16,125 nucleotides of DNA from Desulfovibrio sp. (lineage in GTDB: Bacteria > Desulfobacterota > Desulfovibrionia > Desulfovibrionales > Desulfovibrionaceae), in the NCBI RefSeq assembly GCF_019424165.1, contig NZ_JAHZAA010000026.1, forward strand, positions 20,016-36,140, read 5' to 3'. The position numbers and the translations under genes were made by a program. Numbering within the stretch: the stretch's first letter is position 1; each line of letters starts with the position of its first letter. Positions 7,303 to 13,932 of this stretch are shown piece after piece. The notes below the pieces were generated by a model, which did no database searches, had not been told where the DNA came from, and saw only the letters and a program-made list of their open reading frames with translations.

Positions 7303-8835
7303 TCAGAACGTATAGCGGAACGAAACGGAAACGCGCCAGTTATCCTCGTACTGTGAATCCTCCACTCCATGCCAGGTGTCAGGATCAAGATAAAGGTTCA
7401 CGTAAGCGCCTTCCAGGTTCACATGAAGGTTTTCATAGATTTTGTAGGTACTGGAAAGGCTGGCTTCCCAGGCGTGGTCCGTGGTGGTGAGATATGCCAT
7501 AGGCCCGTCTGCCCGGGTAGGATAGGAGGTCATATTGGCATTTTTGGGCATATCCGCACTGTTGGTTCCCCAGAAGTAGGCAAATTTGAGTGTATGCTTG
7601 AGGTCGTCAATGATGCTGACATCCTTGACACTGGCCACAAACCCCGTCAACCCACTAGGGTTATGCCCGAGCACCTTCCACGTATCCAGGTCAAAAAAGC
7701 CGCCGCCAAATCCCAGCGGTGTGACCGGCCAGGGAGAGTTGAAAACTGGCAGACGCTCTGAGCCATTGTACGGATTATCGTCATCGCCGCTGCCGTACCA
7801 GGCCAGAATGCCCGGCGTACCCCAGTCAAGCTTGTAGTCTGCGCGCATGGCGGCATACCAGCCCTCGCGGCGTAACTGAAAAGTTTTGCCTGCGCCTTTC
7901 GGGTCAAACAGGTTGTAGTTTTGCAGCTCGCCCATATCCACATAGCCATATGTGGCGTCAAGCGCGATATCCCACGGTTCCCACTGGCTCAGGTTCACAG
8001 TGATGCCGCCCCACCAGCCGTTGCCCCAGGTATTGTTGGCATTGCGGTAGTTTTTTTCAAAAGTCTGAAAGTAATTCATGCCGCTGCCCAGAACGGGCAT
8101 AAGCCCGCCGCGCGGGGCATAGATGGCCGGTTCGCGCTGACCAGCATAGTCATTAATGCCGCGCAGGCTGTTTTCGCCAATAAGGGCATACATGCCCCAG
8201 GGGGAAATTTTAATCCCATCCGCCTTGACCGGCAGCACCAGTGCAAAAATATCCAGATTGTCCAGATAATTTTTGTCCAGCCTGCCGTCCTGTGTATTTT
8301 GAGAATTATCATTATAGGGACGGCCCCAGAACGCCGTTGCCCCCACTGAAAAATCGTCATTTTTGTATACAGGGGCGTTTACCGTAACACCTGCGGAAAA
8401 CTGCCCGTACACGGCACTCCAGTCAGAAACAAAGCCGGGCAACAACATGGGTTGCATACCCATACGCACCTTGACATCAGTTTTGGGTACAAGCCAGTCA
8501 ATATACGCAGCTCGCAAGCCCACAACATTGTTGCCGTCAGCCCCCAATGCTGCCCCATCTTTGGCCGAACCCCAGTACTGGCCGCCGGTACCCACAGTGA
8601 TGATCAAACTGCCCGACACATTTTCACTTGCCACCGCATCTATCTGCGTGCGCAAACGCTGCAATGCCTGAAAACTGTCATTGCTGCCCACGCCAAGCGG
8701 TGCAACGTTGGATGTTTCAAAACCGATTTCAAAAGCCCCTTTGACCTTGAAGTCAATTGCGTGGCCGCGGGTTGGAATCACTACGGCCATGCAGCAAAGC
8801 AGCAGGCCGGACAATTTTTTGCCGATTGTCCTCAT
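7303..8835 (-). CDS. Outer-membrane homotrimeric porin, Desulfovibrio type
   Basis: From ATG 8835 (GGAGGAG six bases upstream) the product is 510 residues. It starts with a clear Sec signal peptide: K6-K7, a hydrophobic core at about 8-21, and likely cleavage after A26 (GHA/IDF). The mature chain is rich in alternating amphipathic strands, Gly/Asn/Asp turns and aromatic residues, and ends in RYTF, the terminal Phe expected for Bam-assembled barrels. The style (IDFKVKGAFEIGFE at the mature N-terminus, about 500 residues) matches the abundant Desulfovibrio homotrimeric porins. It should let small solutes cross the outer membrane. It is a single-gene unit, read away from the MFS gene. Its promoter carries palindrome 2 and a TTTGTGAAAAAAA box, the same elements as the MFS promoter, so uptake of the same substrate is inferred. 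The solute is unknown. Confidence 0.92.
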   Translation of the reverse strand: MRTIGKKLSGLLLCCMAVVIPTRGHAIDFKVKGAFEIGFETSNVAPLGVGSNDSFQALQRLRTQIDAVASENVSGSLIITVGTGGQYWGSAKDGAALGADGNNVVGLRAAYIDWLVPKTDVKVRMGMQPMLLPGFVSDWSAVYGQFSAGVTVNAPVYKNDDFSVGATAFWGRPYNDNSQNTQDGRLDKNYLDNLDIFALVLPVKADGIKISPWGMYALIGENSLRGINDYAGQREPAIYAPRGGLMPVLGSGMNYFQTFEKNYRNANNTWGNGWWGGITVNLSQWEPWDIALDATYGYVDMGELQNYNLFDPKGAGKTFQLRREGWYAAMRADYKLDWGTPGILAWYGSGDDDNPYNGSERLPVFNSPWPVTPLGFGGGFFDLDTWKVLGHNPSGLTGFVASVKDVSIIDDLKHTLKFAYFWGTNSADMPKNANMTSYPTRADGPMAYLTTTDHAWEASLSSTYKIYENLHVNLEGAYVNLYLDPDTWHGVEDSQYEDNWRVSVSFRYTF

Positions 8836-8919
8836 GTTCTCCTCCTGTGAAAATTGGTGCGGCCTCCTGCACCTCCCGTTACCTTCACAAGAGAAATGGC
8901 CTGTTCTGCGACTCAATAT

Positions 8920-8935
8920 TGTTGTCCATGCAACA
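8920..8935 (-). promoter_or_regulatory. Operator-like palindrome 2 (TGTTGCA-N3-ACAACA), porin promoter
   Basis: Read on the minus strand this is TGTTGCATGGACAACA, identical at the 13 fixed positions to sites 1 and 3. Its centre is about 92 bp before the porin ATG. Confidence 0.65.
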
Positions 8936-9045
8936 TTTTTTACAAATAACTCTTTTTTTCACAAAAATAACAAAAATGAAAAATAGTAAATAACAATTTA
9001 AAATATATACTTTTTTAAAAATTTGTGAAAAAAATCTTTCAAAAA

Positions 9046-9061
9046 TGTTGCACTAACAACA
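9046..9061 (+). promoter_or_regulatory. Operator-like palindrome 3 (TGTTGCA-N3-ACAACA), MFS-operon promoter
   Basis: TGTTGCACTAACAACA matches sites 1 and 2. Its centre is about 41 bp upstream of the start site predicted from the -10-like TATTAA (9082-9087), and about 117 bp before the MFS ATG. Confidence 0.65.
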
Positions 9062-9170
9062 ATAAGAAACCACCAACAAACTATTAATAGCACAACCTCC
9101 TTCTCCCGTTGATGTTTTTTTCAAAAGCCTGAAAAATTCAGGCACAGACAAGAGCCAAAAGGGGAACTCC

Positions 9171-10380
9171 ATGCCCGGCCAAGAAAAAATCAGTAACAAC
9201 TACTTCGACGGACTAAAAGTCTGCGGTCGCCATAAGGCAGTATTTTTCATCATAATGGTGGCCTATTTTTGTGAACAAATGGATAACTGGAACTTCGGTT
9301 TCATCGCCCCGGCCCTGATGCAGCACTGGGGGCTGACCATGAAGGATATCGGCACGGTCACCTTCTGGTATTTTGCTGCGATGACCTGCGGCGGATTTGC
9401 GGGGGGCTTTATTTCTGACATGATCGGCCGTCGCAAAACGTTCCTGATCGCCATTACGCTGTTTTCCACTGCCTCCATTATCAACGGGCTTACTGACGAT
9501 TTTCACATCTTTGTGGCCTCACGCGCACTCACGGGCTTTGGTGTTTTTTGCCTCATGGTGTGCTCACAGGCCTATATTGCCGAAATGGCCCCGGCAGAAA
9601 GCCGGGGCAAGTGGCAAAACCTTGTGGCAGGTGTAGGCTTTTGCGCCGTACCCGTTATCGGCATGCTTTGCCGGATTATCATTCCCCTGCATGAAGAAGC
9701 CTGGCGCTATATTTTCTACCTTGGCGGCATTGGCTATGTTGCCCTGTTCATCGCCTGGAAATATCTGGACGAATCGCCCCGCTGGCTTGTGAGCCGGGGC
9801 CGCATCAAGGAAGCCGAAGCGGTCATGCTTGACCTCACCCACATGAACATAGACCTTTCCGCGGCAGCCGCCAGGGTCAACACCAGCAAACCCCCTATCA
9901 AGGACGTGCTGCTGGGCATGATCAGCCAGAAGTACATAAAGCGCACCCTGGTCATTCTGGTGATTGTGCTCTGTACCAACCCCGCAACCTTTGTTGTGAC
10001 CAACTGGACAGCCACCCTGCTCAAGGCGCACGGCTTTTCTCTTGAACAGTGCCTTATGGCCACGACGCTTATTTCCATCGGCGTTCCCCTTGGCCTCTTT
10101 GCTTCCAGCACCTTCACAGATATGGGCGGACGCAAGATCCCCCTGGTCATCATGCTTGTCTGCATGGCCATTCTTGCGCCCATATTCGGCAACGTCAGCC
10201 ATTACTGGGTTGTCGTGGGCGTGGCACGCTTTTTCACAACCTCTCATTCCTGTTGTGTATGCAGCATACAGCTTTGACGGCGTGTTCTATATCTTTAGCG
10301 CGCTTTGCGTTGTCCCCGCCATTGTGCTGGCCATATGGGGAGCGCGTACGGGCGGCAAGTCCCTTGAGGACATTGCCTAA
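9171..10380 (+). pseudogene. MFS transporter, frameshifted and lacking TM10-11 region
   Basis: From ATG 9171 (AAGGGG upstream) the frame encodes a major facilitator carrier through about residue 357, with TM1-TM9, the TM2-3 loop DMIGRRK and the start of TM10 (WVVVGVARFF). It then ends after an alien tail (SHSCCVCSIQL) at 10277. A normal MFS C-terminus continues in another frame to 10380: PLIPVVYAAYSFDG, TM12 at VFYIFSALCVVPAIVLAIW, and the typical GGKSLEDIA end. The frames meet near 10230-10245. Simply joining them still omits the end of TM10, the conserved loop and TM11, roughly 40-50 residues, so the lesion looks like an internal deletion that also shifted the frame. The overall pattern resembles aromatic-acid or organic-anion carriers. 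First gene of the four-gene unit; its loss should impair uptake unless the sequence is in error. Confidence 0.75.
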
Positions 10381-10406
10381 AACAACAGCATAAACATTCC
10401 TGAGGC

Positions 10407-10445
10407 CGCGGCGCGAGCAGATGCGTAAAGCCTGCTCGCGCCGCG
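10407..10445 (+). terminator. GC-rich hairpin between MFS and glutaredoxin-domain genes
   Basis: CGCGGCGCGAGCAG (10407-10420) and CTGCTCGCGCCGCG (10432-10445) form a 14-bp stem around an 11-base loop. There is no T-run, so it is more likely an mRNA processing/stability element or partial terminator that sets different levels for upstream and downstream genes. Confidence 0.45.
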
Positions 10446-10481
10446 CGACCCTTTAACGGTAAACCGCCAAGGAGTATTGCC

Positions 10482-11306
10482 ATGAGCATAACCCTTTACA
10501 CCGCCCCCGACTGCATTCGCTGCAGGATCGTCAAAAGCTTTCTTGCGGAACGCGGGCTGGAGTATGCCACAGTAGACTTCAAAGCCGATGCGCAGACCTT
10601 CAACGCCTTCTACCGCGCCAACCGCAAGGCCATTTACCGCAACCCTGAAGGTGTGGAATTTCCTCTGTTTGATGACGGCAACGTCATCAAACAGGGGTCC
10701 GGTGAAATCATCGCCTACCTGCTTTCCGGTCATGAGATGGAATGCTGCGCAACCAGAAGCGATATGCTCCACGGTAAAATTGCGGGAATCTATCCCTCCC
10801 TTTGCCCTGACGGGCAGGAGGAAAACCTGCTCATACTTGTTGACCGTCTTGCCAAGGGCGGCCTGCAGGTCTGGCTGCAGGTGGACGGGCGCAAGCCGGA
10901 TCTGCTGGAAAAACTGCTGCACATCAAGGATGTCCATGTCATCCTCAATGTTGTGGGCGGAGCCAATGCCGCTGGCCGTATCTTCGGCGGCGCGCCCTCT
11001 AAAGAAGACCTGGCAAAAACCATCGCTCTTGTGCAGGCGTCTCCGGACGGCATCATCCGTTTTCTGGCGGTTCCCCACCCTGTTGATGGAGACCAGTGGG
11101 CATGGCCTCAACGGGCCGATGCGGCAGCAGCGGCGCAAATGGTGGCCGAAGCCTGCGGTCAGCCCACCCTGCCCTACGTCATCACCGCCATCACACCCGA
11201 CATGGCGTGGGATATGCGCGGGCTGGACGCCCTGCCCGAACAGAACATGCTCGTCTACCGATCCGCCTCACGGCAGTTTCTTTTCAAAGCTGATATCGCG
11301 AAATAG
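10482..11306 (+). CDS. Glutaredoxin-domain protein with an unassigned C-terminal domain
   Basis: This 274-residue protein has ATG 10482 with AAGGAG upstream. Residues 1 to about 83 form a glutaredoxin fold: a beta strand, then the dithiol site C11-I-R-C14, and the VEFPLF strand with P61 in the position of the usual cis-proline, then GSGEIIAYL. This should act as a thiol-disulfide or sulfur-transfer module in the cytoplasm. The remaining 190 residues (GGLQVWLQVDG, LLEKLLHIKDVHVILNVV, DLAKTIALVQASPDGIIRFLAVPH) have an alternating beta/alpha pattern that reminds me of radical-SAM activating enzymes. However, no CxxxCxxC cluster motif is present; other cysteines are C88, C89, C108 and C225. It ends nine bases before the next gene, so the two are translationally linked. 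The exact reaction is unknown. Confidence 0.75.
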   Translation: MSITLYTAPDCIRCRIVKSFLAERGLEYATVDFKADAQTFNAFYRANRKAIYRNPEGVEFPLFDDGNVIKQGSGEIIAYLLSGHEMECCATRSDMLHGKIAGIYPSLCPDGQEENLLILVDRLAKGGLQVWLQVDGRKPDLLEKLLHIKDVHVILNVVGGANAAGRIFGGAPSKEDLAKTIALVQASPDGIIRFLAVPHPVDGDQWAWPQRADAAAAAQMVAEACGQPTLPYVITAITPDMAWDMRGLDALPEQNMLVYRSASRQFLFKADIAK

Positions 11307-11315
11307 GGGGCAGAC

Positions 11316-12701
11316 GTGCAGTCTTTTGACGTGATCATCATAGGCGGAGGTCCCGGTGGAACCACGGCGGCCCGCATTCTGGCACAGGGCGGAAAAAAAG
11401 TCGCGCTGATAGAAGACAGGCACTGGGGCGCCACATGTCTTAACAGCGCTTGGATCCCCACCAAGATGCTGCTTGGCGCAGTGGCTCCCGGCAGCCTGTT
11501 GCGGGCGCAGGAGCGTCTGCGGGTTGTCAAGGGCGACGTGCAGGTAGACTTTACCGCCCTGCAAGGCCGGGTCAGCCGTTTCACCAAAGGAACAAGCCAG
11601 ACGCTTGCCAAAAACCTGGCAGGATTGGACGTTACCCTGTTTGAAGGACGCGGAACCTGCCTGGAACGCAAGGAAGGATTGGCCCATGTGCGGATTGCCT
11701 GCGCCGAAGACCGGACGGATATAGCCGCCCCCGATGTCATCCTGGCTTGCGGCACTACGTCAGCGGCTTTTCCCGGCCTTGCGCCCGACCACCAGTGCGT
11801 ACTGGACAGCACAGACCTGTTGCAGTCCGTTGCCATTCCCGAAAGCCTGATCATTGTAGGAGCCGGAGCCATTGGTCTTGAAATGGCCGACTTTTTTTCA
11901 GCCATGGGCAGCAAGGTCACAGTGGTGGAGGCGGCTTCACATGTCGCTCCCACTGAAGACGCCGATATTGCCAAAGAAATGCTTCGCGCCCTGACCAAGA
12001 GCGGCATAACGTGCCGTGAGGGAACCAGAGCAAAAGACCTGCGCACCGTTGACGGTAAAGCCCAGCTCAGCCTTGAGGACGGAACAGTCATTACGGCGGC
12101 CAAAGCTCTGGTGGCCGTTGGCCGCAGCCCCAATACCGAAGGGCTGGGCGTGGAAAATATGGGCGGAACAAAAAATCCCAAAGGATATGCTCAGGTAGAT
12201 GAAAATCTGCAGTGCGCGTCGGGCCTCTACGCTGTGGGCGACGTCAACGGTATTACCCTGCTGGCCCATGCCGCCGAACATCAGGCAGCGTATGTGGCCC
12301 ACCGCATTCTCGGGCAGGCAGACGGCCCGTATGAGTCCGGGCCTGTGCCTTCATGCGTATATGGCAGCACGGAAATCATGCGTGTGGGGCAGACGGCAAC
12401 AGCCTTGCTGCAACAGGGCAAATCCGTTGAAGTTTCACAGGCCCCTCTTTCTATGAATCCCATTGCGCAGGCAAGCGGCGGCACAGCCGGTTTTGTAAAG
12501 GTTGTCTGGCATGAGGGCCGCATGGAAGGCATCGCGGCCGTCGGGGCCGGCGTATCGCATCTGGTGACCGTGGCGCAGATGCTGCTCAAGGAAGGCTGTA
12601 ATGAGCACAGGCTGCACGAAATCATGTTTGCCCACCCCACGCTGGATGAAATTGTACCCATGGCCATCAATGCGCCCAGAAAAACCGTTACGGCCGGATA
12701 A
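11316..12701 (+). CDS. Dihydrolipoamide-dehydrogenase-like flavoprotein lacking the distal redox Cys
   Basis: This 461-residue protein has the full pyridine-nucleotide disulfide reductase layout. It has a GTG start at 11316 with AGGGGG just upstream. FAD-binding GGGPGG is at 10-15, the NAD(P)-binding GAGAIG at 182-187 followed by an E at 205, the second FAD motif YAVGDV at 305-310, and the C-terminal dimerisation domain with the catalytic dyad H440...E445 (AHPTLDE). In lipoamide dehydrogenases the redox motif is CxxxxC. Here it reads C41-LNSA-W46, so the proximal Cys stays but the distal one is Trp. A classical dithiol cycle is therefore not possible at this site. Loss of the distal Cys is also known in soluble transhydrogenase SthA (Thr there). 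It is paired with a lipoyl H-like protein, so an altered lipoyl redox or sulfur-carrier role is an inference. Confidence 0.88.
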   Translation: MQSFDVIIIGGGPGGTTAARILAQGGKKVALIEDRHWGATCLNSAWIPTKMLLGAVAPGSLLRAQERLRVVKGDVQVDFTALQGRVSRFTKGTSQTLAKNLAGLDVTLFEGRGTCLERKEGLAHVRIACAEDRTDIAAPDVILACGTTSAAFPGLAPDHQCVLDSTDLLQSVAIPESLIIVGAGAIGLEMADFFSAMGSKVTVVEAASHVAPTEDADIAKEMLRALTKSGITCREGTRAKDLRTVDGKAQLSLEDGTVITAAKALVAVGRSPNTEGLGVENMGGTKNPKGYAQVDENLQCASGLYAVGDVNGITLLAHAAEHQAAYVAHRILGQADGPYESGPVPSCVYGSTEIMRVGQTATALLQQGKSVEVSQAPLSMNPIAQASGGTAGFVKVVWHEGRMEGIAAVGAGVSHLVTVAQMLLKEGCNEHRLHEIMFAHPTLDEIVPMAINAPRKTVTAG

Positions 12702-12724
12702 TCGCCTGCGGGCAAGGAGAGATC

Positions 12725-13087
12725 ATGAATTTTCCCAATGACAGAGTTTACCATGCCGACCACCTCTGGGCTCAGGAACAGGCAGACGGCTCCTGGCTGA
12801 TCGGCGTTACCGACTATGCCCAGGATCAGCTCGGCAGCGTCATCTTTGTGGACATGCCAGAACAGGGAGCCCAATTCGAACAGGGGCAGTCCTGCGCGTC
12901 CATTGAATCAGTAAAAGTGACCAGCGAAGCGATCATGCCCGCCATCAACGATGCCCTTGCTGCGACTCCCGAGTTGCTTAATACCGCTCCCTACGGCGAA
13001 GGGTGGCTCCTACGGGTCACAGCCTTGCCCTACGATGCGGCAGCCTGCATGAACAGCGAAGCTTATGCGGCTATGATCGGCGCGTAA
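12725..13087 (+). CDS. GcvH-like lipoyl-carrier protein with a shortened lipoyl domain
   Basis: This 120-residue protein starts at ATG 12725 with AAGGAGA upstream. It has the glycine-cleavage H-protein framework: HLWAQEQADGSWLIGVTDYAQDQLG near the start, the lipoylation motif ESVK with K64, and INDALAATPELLNTAPYGEGWL (about 74-95). Compared with ordinary GcvH, the segment after the lysine goes from MP directly to AINDAL, lacking about six residues that normally form the P-V-S-G turn. The lipoyl swinging arm could still be attached. No gcvP or gcvT is nearby, so a glycine-cleavage role is not supported here. It is the last gene of the unit, 23 bp after the Lpd-like gene, and a strong terminator follows at 13135. 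It may carry a lipoyl-bound intermediate for its two redox neighbours; LbpA-type sulfur carriers are a GcvH-like precedent. Confidence 0.88.
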   Translation: MNFPNDRVYHADHLWAQEQADGSWLIGVTDYAQDQLGSVIFVDMPEQGAQFEQGQSCASIESVKVTSEAIMPAINDALAATPELLNTAPYGEGWLLRVTALPYDAAACMNSEAYAAMIGA

Positions 13088-13134
13088 GCCCCCTGCTCCA
13101 GACGGTCTGGAGGGTCCAGACAGCTCAAGACCGC

Positions 13135-13169
13135 AAAAACCCCCGGCAGATGAACTGCCGGGGGTTTTT
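13135..13169 (+). terminator. Strong bidirectional terminator after the GcvH-like gene
   Basis: AAAAACCCCCGGCAG (13135-13149) and CTGCCGGGGGTTTTT (13155-13169) are perfect reverse complements around a five-base loop, giving a T-run on the plus strand and, read from the other side, on the minus strand. Confidence 0.93.
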
Positions 13170-13173
13170 ATAT

Positions 13174-13207
13174 AAAAACAGTCGCCCCATTATGGACGAC
13201 TGTTTTT
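13174..13207. terminator. Second terminator-type hairpin, tandem with the first
   Basis: AAAAACAGTCG (13174-13184) pairs with CGACTGTTTTT (13197-13207) around a 12-base loop. It has T-runs in both directions and could backstop leftward or rightward transcription. Confidence 0.65.
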
Positions 13208-13256
13208 CCTGTATTCGGACCGGCAAACGGCATCGTCATCTAACTCAACAGATAAT

Positions 13257-13284
13257 TAGAGCATTTCATACTGGAAATGCTCTA
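13257..13284. repeat. 11-bp inverted repeat (TAGAGCATTTC hairpin)
   Basis: TAGAGCATTTC (13257-13267) and GAAATGCTCTA (13274-13284) are perfect reverse complements around ATACTG. A related AGAGCA-type hairpin occurs at 15358-15389, so this may be a dispersed palindrome type. Confidence 0.5.
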
Positions 13285-13312
13285 CAAGGATTTGAAGGCA
13301 AATGCCTGTAGC

Positions 13313-13356
13313 CAAATGATTGCAGGGTGGCTTGCCGACCGTTAAGCAATCATTTG
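13313..13356. repeat. 11-bp inverted repeat with 22-base loop
   Basis: CAAATGATTGC (13313-13323) and GCAATCATTTG (13346-13356) are perfect reverse complements. No gene or T-run is attached, so the role is unknown. Confidence 0.45.
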
Positions 13357-13508
13357 AAGCGTTACTTGCTCCAGCAATGCATGATGGCACATATTCACGA
13401 CAGCGTGGAACTCTGTTACCCCACGTATCATCCATTTTGGAGCTGGCGTCGGGACAGTCTTGAACATCCCAGGCGAACCCGCTCCCCTGCCTCCCTGACC
13501 CCCACAAA

Positions 13509-13550
13509 CAAAGAAGTTCACGGTGTTTTGAACAACCTTGAACTTCTTTG
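13509..13550 (-). terminator. Hairpin downstream of the tRNA, probable terminator
   Basis: On the minus strand CAAAGAAGTTCA and TGAACTTCTTTG form a perfect 12-bp stem with an 18-base loop, starting 9 bases past the tRNA CCA end and followed by TTTGTGG. The T-run is weak. Confidence 0.55.
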
Positions 13551-13559
13551 ATGAAATAT

Positions 13560-13636
13560 TGGTAGCAAGGGAGGGATTTGAACCCCCGACACTGCGGGTA
13601 TGAACCGCATGCTCTAACCAACTGAGCTACCTTGCC
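13560..13636 (-). tRNA. tRNA with CAU anticodon (tRNA-Met, elongator type; Ile2 not excluded)
   Basis: The minus strand folds as a complete 77-base cloverleaf. The acceptor is GGCAAGG/CCTTGCT (one G-U pair at 1-72). The D arm is GCTC...GAGC, the anticodon arm is TGCGG-TTCATAC-CCGCA, the variable loop is GTGTC, the T arm is GGGGG-TTCAAAT-CCCTC, and A-CCA is encoded. The anticodon is CAU. The initiator is unlikely because the anticodon stem lacks the three G-C pairs next to the loop and position 1-72 is not a C-A mismatch. CAU may also belong to a lysidine-modified tRNA-Ile, which sequence reading alone does not settle. Confidence 0.95.
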
Positions 13637-13932
13637 GTACGTTCGCCCTCAAGCGGCGCGACGATCTAAATATAAGATTTGGTCATGATTGGCAAGCAAA
13701 ATTTGCCCAATTATCTGTGCCTACTCGTTTTTCCTGCATTTTTATCTTTACGTAACGCTTTTTGGCTTCAAAACTGCTGCTTTTCCAGAAGAGCACAAAT
13801 GTATCTCGGCGAAGCATTCTGTAGGGGACTCCTCGCCCACGGCACACAATTTTTACAAGATGCCTTGTCTCACACAGCATTTTTTCATCCGTCGGGCGCA
13901 GAATAGTATTTTTGGGGGAGGATGCCTGCCGG

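Larger units (their letters stand above)
8836..9170. promoter_or_regulatory. AT-rich divergent promoter region between porin and MFS genes
   Basis: This 335-bp region has a very AT-rich core (about 8936-9045) flanked by mirrored elements. Going left it has the box TTTGTGAAAAAAA (8953-8965, minus) then palindrome 2 (8920-8935). Going right it has the identical box (9022-9034) then palindrome 3 (9046-9061). Each half faces its own gene. A -10-like TATTAA at 9082-9087 serves the MFS side; the porin -10 is weak (CATTTC near 8893-8898), as expected of an activator-dependent promoter. Confidence 0.6.
13088..13559. other. Noncoding region with terminators and inverted repeats
   Basis: This 472-bp region has no supported gene. 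It holds two terminator-type hairpins (13135-13169, 13174-13207), two inverted repeats (13257-13284, 13313-13356) and the hairpin below the tRNA (13509-13550). Short open frames in it lack ribosome sites and family features. Confidence 0.7.

Noticed and set aside
13560..13636. The tRNA as an integration (att) site for a mobile element
   Set aside because: No integrase, no repeated tRNA 3' end and no phage genes are seen in the window.
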